Shown here: in pieces, positions 21,491 to 35,900 of the stretch | Layout of the letters: the number at the start of each line of letters is the position of its first letter | Numbering within the stretch: the first letter of the stretch is position 1 | Source: Chlamydomonas reinhardtii | Taxonomy: Eukaryota > Chlorophyta > Chlorophyceae > Chlamydomonadales > Chlamydomonadaceae | Length of the DNA stretch: 64,000 nucleotides | Assembly: GCF_000002595.2 (NCBI RefSeq) | Contig: NC_057019.1 | Location: 6,315,407-6,379,406 of the forward strand | Reading direction: 5' to 3' | Made by a program: the position numbers and the translations under genes | The notes under the pieces: generated by a model | What the model was told of the DNA's origin: nothing | Seen by the model: the letters and a program-made list of their open reading frames with translations, nothing else | Databases searched by the model: none

Positions 21491-22329
21491 AGGTAGCGGT
21501 CCGCGCAGGGGTCGTATCTTGTGTTCGGGGTGATGTCTGGCTCCGATTAATGTCTGGAGACATTAAGATAGGAGCCCTGGGTCCGCGGTGGGGCTGGCAG
21601 GGCATGCGTAGCGGCATGACAAGTAGTGCGGCTGTTGACAACTGTGCTGCGTCTGGCTGCGGTTGGCTCTGCTGTGGCATCGCGATTGCTAGGCACCTGT
21701 TTTGGCTATGTGCCTGTGGAAACCGACCCCGGCTATGTCCGGGCGATGAGGTTGTTCGGCCTCAGACTGTGGAGGGGCTCAGCCCCTTTTCCCGTGACCG
21801 GGGAACACTGGTCGTACGCGTGGCTTGGGAACGACGGCGAATGTCCTTTGCCCTCGCTTTACTCAGCAAAAGGCGGGCTCATCTCGTTGACCATCCAGCG
21901 CTCAAAGCACCCAGTCTCGTGCGCATTCCCTGTCTGGCCCGTCACCAAACCTGCACGCCGCCCCCAAACCTGCGTCATCGTTCTGGCACAGGTTCAACCC
22001 ATGATCTGGACGTCGCTGTCTGGCCCGGTAGCACTTCGCAAGCCCAGCGCACAGAGTATGCCACACTACTCCCGCCCCCAATCAGTAGCACCCTTCGCCT
22101 CCCCCCGTCAGTCGCGGTACCGTATCTCAGCAACCCCCGAACCCCGGCCCCCGTACAACCCCCCGCCCACCCGCCAGCACCCCGCACCCCCGCCTATCAA
22201 ATCACTAGCGTCATCAATTAAAGCGCTAAGCCTCCTAAACCCACCCCCACAACCGATGCAGCGTTGTGGTGGGTCATCATGTGCTGCTGCCGCTCGCTCG
22301 CTCCCCTGCATGCAACCGCCATCCGTGAA

Positions 22330-26795
<4,466 letters not shown>

Positions 26796-27366
26796 TTTAG
26801 CGGTGCTCTTTTGCTCTTTATCGATTTCGGTGAGAAATAACAGAGAGGAAGCACAATGCACAACTTGTATTTGGCAGTTGCTGTGCTGAATTCGTCATCC
26901 GCCTGCATCATTCCTCTCCAGTGGGCTGCTCCACTCTGCCGCCCAACTCAGCACCCGCGCTGTGCCTCGTCGTCACTGATAGCGCAGTAGACCCACAGCC
27001 CCTTTGAACCCCTAGTGACCTTCCTGACCACCAATGCCATATGCCCCCTCGAGCCCAGGTCCTCACTGTGCTGTTTATGGATGTTGAGCCAAGGGGGGCG
27101 AGGAAACAAAGTGCCAGACCCGGAGACCCATCACCCATGCCCCGAAATCCCCCGGCCCCCCCCCCTTTAGGGGACGACCGAACCCCCCACGGACAAAACC
27201 TTGTTAGTTGATAGAGGTTACATGTGGGACGACAGCCGTGGACGAAGCCAGGGCCCCAAAAACGTACGAGACCGCACGCTCACCCCAGGAGAGATTCTCA
27301 AATGACCACCATGCTCCTCGTCTCCGGGGAGAGGGGAGGAACCACAGGCCTGGCTCACCGCAAACG
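26796..27366. other. Upstream region of the kinase-like gene
   Basis: No gene seen. It should contain the promoter and 5' UTR of the minus-strand kinase-like gene. Confidence 0.45.
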
Positions 27367-28514
27367 CTAGCGCTGCTCACCTAAGCCGTAGGTCGGCGTC
27401 ATAAGACTACCTCTTGCGAGTCCCTCAGCTGACAAGCCAGGGTGAGGCCGGTGGCGAGTCGGCTGCTGGCCCCACAAGGATAACCCCTCCAACATCATCT
27501 GACGGTAGGAAAGGTGCTGGTTCGGGACAAGGTCCCAGCGGCACGGAGGCCGATGCTGACTCACGAACGCAGCTACCTCCACACCGATCCTTCTTACAAC
27601 AGCAACCTCCGCAGTCCGGTGCGAAGCATCACGGCACGCGTAAAGGCGCTGTCGGCCGTACTCCAGTGCCGCCACAACAGCCAAGCACACGATGTCCCAT
27701 ACCGCCTGCGATAGCCCTGGTGGCGCCTGTACCAACCACAACTGGTTCCGTGTGATGTCCACATTCGCATGCTCCCGCAACTCATCCCGCAGATCCTCCG
27801 CCACGACACAGTCCCAGAAGTGGTGAACCCTAGCCCCAGTAGGCATCTGAAGCGCACACGGGCATTTGCATCCCCAAGCCCGTTACTCCACTGGCTGCCA
27901 TGCGCCAGAGCGGTTCCTTGTGTCGCGGCTCCCACACCAGAGCCCACAGCCGCGCCAGGGCCCCGTCCAGCGCATGAGTTCGCTTCTGCCGGCGGCGCGG
28001 CGCCGTTGTAGGCCTCTTGGATGAAGGCCAAGTGACGCACGCGTAGCGCGTCATACGGTATGCAGGCGCGAGCTGAAGCTGTGCCGCCTGCTTCACCGTG
28101 AGGGTCAGCAACGGCACTTCCTGGCACTTCAGCCGCGCCCTGCCGCCAGCCCAGGCTCTGCGCAATTAGCAGCCACACCTGGGGGGCAGGAGGCGCGGAG
28201 GCCGCGCCGCCAGGTGCATGCAGTGTGGCCGATGCCGCCACCCGCCACGCCGCCTGCACACGGGCCAGCAGCCCTGAGAGTTGGGCAGCCGCATCCGGGC
28301 CGGACAGCAGCTTCGGCGGCACGCGCGCCATATCCGTAATGCGCAGGATGGGCCGCAAAACGGACTGCTTGTAGTGTATATAGTGCAGCGACGTGCAAGG
28401 CGAGGCCCGAGCGCACCAGCTGGCTTCGAAGCCCCCAACTGCACCCAGCACCGCGACCAGCGCCTCCCAGCACCGCAATGTCGTGCCGAGCGTGAGCATA
28501 CCCGGCAGTGCCAT
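27367..28514 (-). mobile_element. Non-LTR (LINE-like) retrotransposon relic, C-terminal part
   Basis: Conceptual pieces on the minus strand include LARLWALVWEPRHKEPLWRM followed by a Cys-x-Cys segment and GARVHHFWDCVVAEDLRDEL. This resembles the zinc-knuckle tail (HHFWDCPVA type) that follows reverse transcriptase in volvocine LINE-like elements. The pieces lie in different frames, so the copy is dead. No reverse transcriptase core or terminal repeat is present in the window. The family name comes from motif memory only; a degraded host gene copy is the alternative. Confidence 0.45.
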
Positions 28515-29255
28515 GAGAGCCCACAGAGGCCCAGCTATCTACATATGCGGGGGAAAGTGTGGCGCAATTCTGTGCGTCGACGCGTACAGCGCGATTTAGG
28601 CTGAACCACTTGACACAACGGCTGCTATGTGTGTAATGAACCAGAGGTGGTGCATGCTCGTTACAATGTGGAAACGCTGCGTTAATGAAAGCCACGGATG
28701 GCCCATCTTGGGGGCATGATTGCCCCAGTGAAAGCCGCAAGCCGGTCTCGACCTCAATCCAAGGTCTGTGATGGGGTCCTGTGGTTAAGGAACACCTGGC
28801 CGCTCTGAATTGCTATCTAAGCGGCACTCCAACTGCGCGTGCGGGGTGCGCGCCCTGAATGACCATGAATAAAATACGCAACGCCTTTGCTTAACATTTG
28901 TGGTTCATACGGCCGTGGCCACGCCTGCACCCCTGCACCCGCACCGCACGCCCGCAGCCGTGAATAATTCTAAAATAAACACAGCGCCACAGCCTCACGT
29001 ATGAGCGCCATCCTGCATAGGAATGCCGTGCATCTCCGCGGCCTTTTTATCTTCTCCTGGTCTGGGTCAACGGGGCCCTACAGTCCCCGCCTCGTCCAGG
29101 CACCGCGGCCCACGCGCACGGAGCGGCCACCATCCAGCGACGGGACCGCCTTCACCCTATGCGTTTCTGACCATCTGGGATTGTGAGCGGGGTTGAATGC
29201 CGCACGCTTCTGTACCACTGCGCACATAACACCGTGTTCACACCCCACCACCTCC
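28515..29255. other. Spacer, lower GC, no gene seen
   Basis: Contains AATAAA-like and AT-rich stretches (28860-28985) and a minus-strand TGTAA at 28661-28665, about 590 bp past the stop of the next gene. No supported open frame. Confidence 0.5.
28661..28665 (-). promoter_or_regulatory. TGTAA poly(A) signal candidate (429-residue protein gene)
   Basis: Minus-strand TGTAA downstream of the stop at 29256. Confidence 0.35.
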
Positions 29256-30686
29256 TCAGTAGATCGCGCGGCCAAGCGGTATGCCCGCAGCCGCCGCTTC
29301 AAGCCCGTTGCGGGGCACATCAAACTCCTGTGCCTCCTCCTGCAAACCTCCAACCCTTGTTGCACCCGCCAGCTTATTTGCGTGCGTTAAGAACGCGCCT
29401 ACGAAGCTGGCTGTGCGCGCCCCCGACCCCGCCCCCGACCCAGCACCGCCACTGGCACCAGCACAGACGCCGTTGCCATTGCCGTTCCCGAGTGAGAGCA
29501 CCTTTGACGGACCGCCGTAAACCGCTGCCGAGGACGACGGGCGGTTTTGAATCTGGGCCAGAGGCTGCTTCCCTCGGGCCTGCAGCATAAGGCCATGCAG
29601 GTGGCCGGACTGCGGCGCGCGCGGCGGCAGTGCGTTAACGGATGCTGCACCGCCGCCGCCACCACCGCCGCTGCTGCTGCTGCTTTTGCCATAGTGTGTC
29701 GCGCCCGGCCCAAGGCGGCCGCTGCTGCTGGGCGCTGCGGCTGCGGCACCGCCTGCACTGCCTCTGCCTCCGCTGCTGCGGCCGCCTCCGCTGCCGCTGC
29801 GGCCGCCGCCAGCGCCTGCCCCCATGTGTCTGGCCATGCGCACCAGGCCCACAGCCGCCTCATCCAGCTCGGTTTCCTCTGCAGGTCACGTGGAGGGGTA
29901 TTCGCACACTGAGCGCACAGTTTCGGACCGAAGGACAGGAGGCAACAGTGCCGCATTGCAGGGTGCGCATGGGTAATTGACGGTCGCACCCCGGCGCCTC
30001 CGCCCTCCCAAGCGTGTACCTTCTGCCCGTGTGCTCCTGTGCGCTGCATACCGCTGTTGTCCGCCGTTCAGACCGAGGAGCGGCGGCGGCGGGCTGCCGC
30101 CCTCAAAGGCGCCCCGGCCGCCGCCCGCACCTCGCCGCCCGCCTGCCCCCGGCGGGCTGCTGCTGGGGCTGCGGCGGGCACTGCAGCGCGCGATGTACTG
30201 TACGGGCTCCGCTCCTTCACCGGCGCCTCCCTTGCTGCCGGGGTTGCTACTGGGGCTGCGCCGCGCGGGGCAGCGGGCAATGAGCATCGCGCCTTGCGGC
30301 AACTCCTCTGCTGCGTGCTGTGCAGCGCCACCAGCGCTGGTGACAGCGCCAGGAGCGACGGTGGCGGCTGGCGGCGGCGTGGCGCTGCCGCGTGCCGCGG
30401 CGGCGGCGGTGGGCGGCGGCGGCCGCTGCTGGGGTTGCCCTTGCCGCTGGTTGGGACCTGACTGCGGTTGCCGCTCGTCCGCAGAGAGCCGACCGCCGTC
30501 ACACGCACTCGCGTCACCCAGGTGTTCCTCCTTCTCATCATCGTGCTGCCGCTGTTGTTGTCGCTGTTGTTGTTCATGATGTTGCTCACGCAGTTGCTGC
30601 TGGTCGTGGGTCTGGTCGACGCGTGCGCGCTTGGGCGAACGGCCTGGTTGCGACAGTTCAGCAGTGGCCGCAAGCCAGCCAGTCAC
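29256..30686 (-). CDS. Unidentified low-complexity, probably nuclear protein (5' end uncertain)
   Basis: Two exons, 30686-30020 and 29878-29256, join in frame to about 429 codons. The splice creates RAEEETELDEAAVGLVRMAR, an acidic/amphipathic stretch, which supports the junction. The N-terminal part is rich in Gln/His/Arg (SPKRARVDQTHDQQQ looks like a nuclear localisation signal). In the middle are two related units (LIARCPARRSPSSNPG and YIARCSARRSPSSSPP) about 40 residues apart. The C-terminal half is Gly/Ser/Ala-rich and ends in LEAAAAGIPLGRAIY. No family is recognised. The frame opens with GTG at 30686, right after an acceptor-like CACCTAG, and no in-frame ATG is near. A further 5' exon is therefore expected. 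Confidence 0.5.
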
Positions 30687-31704
30687 TAGGTGCCGCGGCC
30701 TGTTTTGTTTGGAGAAGGGGCATTATGGATCAGTCACTAGCGCTCAGGTGTGGTTGAGCCTAGTTGGCAGGACTCGTTCCCTTTCAAGGTGGCAACCCCC
30801 CCACTGCCCCTTCAATCGGCGCACGATTACCCTCTACGCCTTCGCTCACCAGAAGAAAGTCCGCCCGGCGTCCACCGATACGCCCACGCATTGCGCTCCA
30901 GACGTGTCTAAGCCCTCCTGGACGATGGTACCCCTGGTGGCACAGGTGCGCATGTGCAAATTCCCATTTGGGCGGACGATGGCGGGAAGGGGACAAGCGA
31001 CCCAGCAAGCTGACGCGACCTTACCAGTAATGCCCTGGTTGTCCCCATTCGCTTGCAGGAATGGCTATTCGCTGCCCCACCAAAGCGCACTCGACTGCAT
31101 CTTGGTCGCCCATCGATTACGGCTGCTCTGCTCGAAGATCAACGTGTGCAGCGTGTATGCATAAAAACTGCGAGCAGAAGCTATGTGTAGCTGGCCCGTG
31201 AGGGCCGAGGTTGCCGTTTGAAATGTTTCTCGTTCTGGCGACGCTCCGAGGATCCTCCAAGTAGGGCGACAAAGACAGTAGTAAATGGATGCACCTAGTT
31301 CGAACATAACGAGTGGGCTGGCAGTGCAGGATCCAGCTTTAAAGCTGCCGATCCGAATGGCAAGCCGCAATGCGGGTCTAGGCCGAGTTGGCTGGTTGGG
31401 CGCGTTGGCGAGTTGGCCGCGGAGGCGAGAGCGAAGGGGGCAGCTTCATGGCAGCCAAGGGCGCTAGGAGGAGAGCGTGGTGCCAGGTGGTGCCGTCCGA
31501 GCTAGGCCAAGAAGCTGCAGGTAGAGCCTGTGTCCTTGCCTGTGTGGGGTCAGCAAGGAAGCACAGCAACTGAGCAACATATAAGGAAAAGGAACGCTGT
31601 GACTGCCGTGGAGTACGGCCTGGTACGGCTGATTGGGTGCGAGCGACAGGGTGCTTGGCACATTGGCTGAGACAGTGACGGACAGTGGTGGGCAAGATAC
31701 CCCA

Positions 31705-31845
31705 GCTTCATGTCCGACGTTTGGCAAACGTTCTGGCGTCACCTCGGCACTTCCCTCAACGTCTCCACCTCCCACCACCCCCAGACCGACGGCCAGACCG
31801 AGCGTTCCCACCGCACCATCGAGCAGATCCTACACCGCAAGGGAC
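31705..31845 (+). mobile_element. Ty3/Gypsy integrase-domain fragment (fossil)
   Basis: About 45 codons match the conserved part of Ty3/Gypsy integrase, recognisable by MSDVWQTFWRHLGT and the SHHPQTDGQTER motif. It is a short isolated scrap: no LTRs, gag, protease or reverse transcriptase were seen around it. The copy is dead and probably old. Confidence 0.75.
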
Positions 31846-32094
31846 AAGTGGGCTAAGCCCACGCCACCTCTCCAGTCTGAGGCTGCAAGCGTCTACCTCA
31901 TCTCCGTGTGCGCCCGCCACCTTTCTCTACAGCCGGGGTCGGTGTGTACAGACACGGCCCGCAATGTGTCCAGTCGCGTCCAGCTATCAAGCACAAGCAC
32001 AGCCAGCACAGGACAACCAAAGCGCAGGAAATCCTCGAGCCCCAACACTCCTCACGGCTGCGGCCTACCACATAGTGTGCCACGCTATACTCGC

Positions 32095-32235
32095 CGGCAG
32101 GCCTCAACCTGCGCGCCGGTACCGCTTCTCCTCCTCCACGTGGCCTTGCCTGCCCCTCTGCCACGCACATGCACGTTGCCACTGCTGGGCCCAGGCCCTG
32201 CGCCGCTGCCAGGTCCTGCACTCCTGCGCCGCCTC
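32095..32235 (-). repeat. Dispersed 'CACGTGGAGGAGGA' module, copy 3
   Basis: The reverse complement carries TGGGCCCAGCAGTGGCAACG...CATGTGCGTGGCAGAGG and GGCCACGTGGAGGAGGAGAA, matching copy 1 at 20585-20660. It lies about 300 bp past the Ty3/Gypsy scrap. Confidence 0.7.
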
Positions 32236-32947
32236 GGGCGCTTTGCTTGCGACCTCGCGACTGTCAACAGTCCATGGGCTCGCAAATTCACCTATCGCTC
32301 CGGCTGTTGTGACCCGCCGCCTATTTGCGATCAAGAGGCTCTACCTAACCCAGTCAACCCCTAAGGAAACTCCGAAAGAGGAGTGGGCTTCGGATGAGCC
32401 GTTGTATGTATATGATAAAACCCTAAACTGTGGCACATGACTTCAAATTTTACCATCATTCACCGTCACCCACCGTCAACCTCTTCCACTGCCCGCACAG
32501 CCCTTCTTCACCACACGGACGTGACCAGACCCCTTCATCCCTGCCCGCGCCGTCACGAGGCGGACCCTGGCGTTTATAAAGCCACACGCACATATTGTTG
32601 GCCTCAACAGCCACAAGCAAGGCCTGCAAGGTGTGGGTAAGCTAAGGCGAATGCCCTGCCACTCCATCCGCAGCTTGCATCCTCCATCAACTCAGGCCCT
32701 TTTGCCATTACTCCGAGCTCCCTCCTCGTCTCATATGGCATTTCATCTATTAAGAATTGTTCGCATCTCCATGCCGTTGTGGTACCCAAAGCACGGATCG
32801 GCGCCGGCCCTTTAACATCTTTGGCACTGGCAGCCATTTGCAGGAACAAAGCTGCGCAAACATCGAGCGGACATGGAAAGAGCCATGGCATAGCATGTGT
32901 AGGGACACGAGGATTCGACTCAATCCAGCGCTGAACGTCGTGCAATT

Positions 32948-35900
32948 TTACTGGGGGGCGACCTTTGGACGACGCAGGGCAGACTGCGCACGGGCAGCAT
33001 AAAAGCGCCGGCGCGCCCGCCACTCAAGCAAGGCGCATGTGCCGCAGAACAGGATGCGCGTCACGGCACTGGCCATGAGGACTCCAACAGGCCACGCCAC
33101 AGGACACGTGTAGCGGTAAATGACAATATCAAGGAACGACATGACCACCGAAATGCAGAGCGCATGGCGCAGGAGGATCGGATGCGAGTACGCCTGCCAC
33201 ATACCGCGGTACAAAATGATTGCCAGAAGGCGACTGGGCCCCGTGAAGTGGTCAAACGGACGGATCCAGCCGAAATGCATAATCAACGAGCATAAAAATA
33301 GCAGCAGCGGGATGCCCACCAGCGTCGCCCAGTCATACACCGATGCTAGAATCTGCAGCGTAGCTCGCTGCATCTGCACCCGATCACCCACAGCCCCCAA
33401 GCCGCCGGCGCCAGCTGCTGCTGTGCTGCCGCCCCCGCTGCTCCCAACACTGCAGCCTTGCGCCTCACTGCTGCCCGTCGCCGCCGCGCTGGGTGGCGCG
33501 GGCCCCGCCCGCGTGGGCGCGATGCGCCGCTCCGCCGCAGGCCGCGGGTTAATCATGATTTTCGCGCCCACCGCAATGCACAGGTTGCCCAAGACCTCCG
33601 CAAGGATGAAAAGGGCCAGCAGGACTAGCTTCATCGCTGACTCCTCGCCGCGCGCGATCGCCGGAAGGGACTGCACGCTCGACGCCAGGCCCATGACCAG
33701 GCACATGCGCGCGCGGCCACCGGCACCGCGCAGCAGCTCCGCCACGCGCCACGCACGGAAGTCCTCTGCCAACAAGGGCAGCAGCAGCTGCTGCTGTTGG
33801 TGTGGCTGCTTTCCGCCGGGGGCTGCCGTGCCCGTCGCAGGTGTGTCGTAGCATCCCGTACACGCAGCTTCCTTCCCTGCCACGTGCGACTCCAGCTTCG
33901 CACCACTCGCTTCCTTGTTACGTGCCGCGTCTCCCTGCATCTGCAACTGCCGCAGCCCCACCGGCTCCTGCGCGGCCGCACCTGCAGCAGGCGCCGCGGC
34001 GGTTGCTGCTCCGGCCAGCAGCCCGGAATCTGCAGGTGCTGCGACTACCGATGGCGCCGCCGCCACCAGCATTGCGTCCACCGCCTGCTGTCCCAGCACG
34101 TGCACCGCGGCCGCCGTCACCACCCGGGAGGTTGCGGGCATGCCGGTTTCGCGCAGGTGAGGCAGCAGCGATGCGGCGAGGCCCTTGGCCAGGCGCCGCT
34201 CAGCAGCTGAGAAGCTGGCAGGGGCGGGGGCCGCCGAAGCGCTTGAGCTGGCGCTGGCACCTGCGGCACCAGCACGAGCGCCGCTGTCAGCGCCACTGGG
34301 CCGCTTCCCAGCAGGACCAGCGGCAGCAGGAACAGCAGCAGGAGCAGCAGAGGTTTGGACCGAGGTCCTGGGGGGTGATGCGGCGCGGCTGCTGAGACAG
34401 CCGCTGCTGAGGGTCCGGGTGCGGCTGCCGCTGTCTTCGTCACACGCACTTGCGGGGCAGCTGCGTGGCATGGGCAATGCAGGGGATTGGATGCTTCTGA
34501 ATTTGGAGGACGTGCACGACGTACGAAGAACGCCCTGTCACCCCATCAACCGGGCCAGCGCAACAAGCGAGGGACAAAGCGTGGCTACTACAGGACGCGC
34601 ACTTCACACTCCCGCCCCCCTGCACGCGCTCTTACATTCCGCAAGTGCTGCTTGCGTCGTTGCAGCCCACATGCGCGGCGTCCCCGGCAGCGCCGCTTGG
34701 CAGGCCCTGGGTAACGCCGACCACATCCACAGCCGCGCCGCCGCCGGCGCCGCGTCCTCCTCCAGCCGCCGCCGCTGCCGCCGCCGCCGCAGCTACGGCT
34801 CTGGTCACCGCGCGACCGGCCTCTTGCGCCGGCACCGGCATCGCGTTCAGCTCCAGCAGCGCTGCGATGTCCTCAATCAGGGGCTCCATGTCTACCGTCC
34901 ACGCCTCACCCAATGCGGCTGCGTGCAGCTCTGCCCCGCCCAGGTCAGCTTCTGCCGCAGCCCCCGCCGCCACGGCGGCGGCGGCCGCCCCAGGCACGAC
35001 GTCCAAAGGCGGCGCCAGCCGCCGCCGCGCGTCCGGGCGCCAGCCGCCGTCGTCCTCGCTCCGGTCGCTGCTGCTGCCAAGGCTGAAGCTACTGCCGCGT
35101 GTGCCCATGATGCCGCCGCCGTCACTTCCATTGGAGGCGGCCAGCCGGCGCGCGAAGGCCTCCGCGTTCACATCCACCAGCATCTCGGCAATGTCCGCCG
35201 CCGCCGCCTGGACCGCGTTCTGCAGCTCGCCCAGCGGCGCGGCGGCGGCGCCGCTGAAGGAGGCCCACAGCCCGTTGACCTCAGCCGCAGCGTCCGCGGG
35301 CAGCACCAGCAGCGGCGCGAAGAAGTGCACTAGCGGCTGCGCCGCCGCTGCGGCCGCCGCCGCGGCCGCAGCACCAGCGGACGCTACCGCTGCCGCTCCT
35401 GCACCTGGCTCGAGATGATGGCTGGTGAGCGACATGGCCGCGGCCTGAGAGGAGTCGGCGGAGGAGGCAGCCGCCGGCGAGGCCGCGCCGCCGCCCCGGA
35501 CTCCGACACGGGCACCTGCAGCCATCAGCTCCGCCATTGCTGGCGCGAGCTGCCGCGGCTGCAAGGCCGAGCCAGCACCAGCGCCAGAGGCCCCCGGGAG
35601 AGGGGGTGCCTGCTCCTCCCGCGCTGCAGCAGGCAGCGGTGGCAATGCTCCCGACGGCAGCTGCTGCATGAGCGCGAGGCCGTGTGCGTGGAGGGAGCTG
35701 CCGTTCACGACGCTGTCCACAAACGGGAGAGCCATGTCTGACCCGTCATCCTCGGAGGCCAGAACCGCCCACTCTCCCGCGTGGCCATCCACCGCCGCGG
35801 CGTCCCAGCGCCCAAGTGAGCCAGCATGGACTATCCCACCGCCTGATGCTGTAACACCAGCTAGTGCAGCTAAACCCGCGTGGGCGGACCCGGGGCCGCG

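Larger units (their letters stand above)
19859..22329. other. Repeat-rich spacer between DUF1499 and kinase-like genes
   Basis: No intact gene was recognised. It holds the DUF1499 3' end, two diverged copies of a dispersed module (20340-20710 and 21230-21490), a CTCAGTGGGG tandem at 21113-21200, and the 3' UTR of the kinase-like gene. Segment 21690-21870 (ACCGACCCCGGCTATGTCCG and after) has a coding-like feel but no frame with support. Confidence 0.5.
30687..32947. other. Spacer with retroelement scrap and repeat copy
   Basis: Holds the missing 5' end of the 429-residue gene, a Ty3/Gypsy scrap (31705-31845), a minus-strand copy of the dispersed module (32095-32235), and the 3' UTR of the large membrane-protein gene. 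No other gene is supported. Confidence 0.5.
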
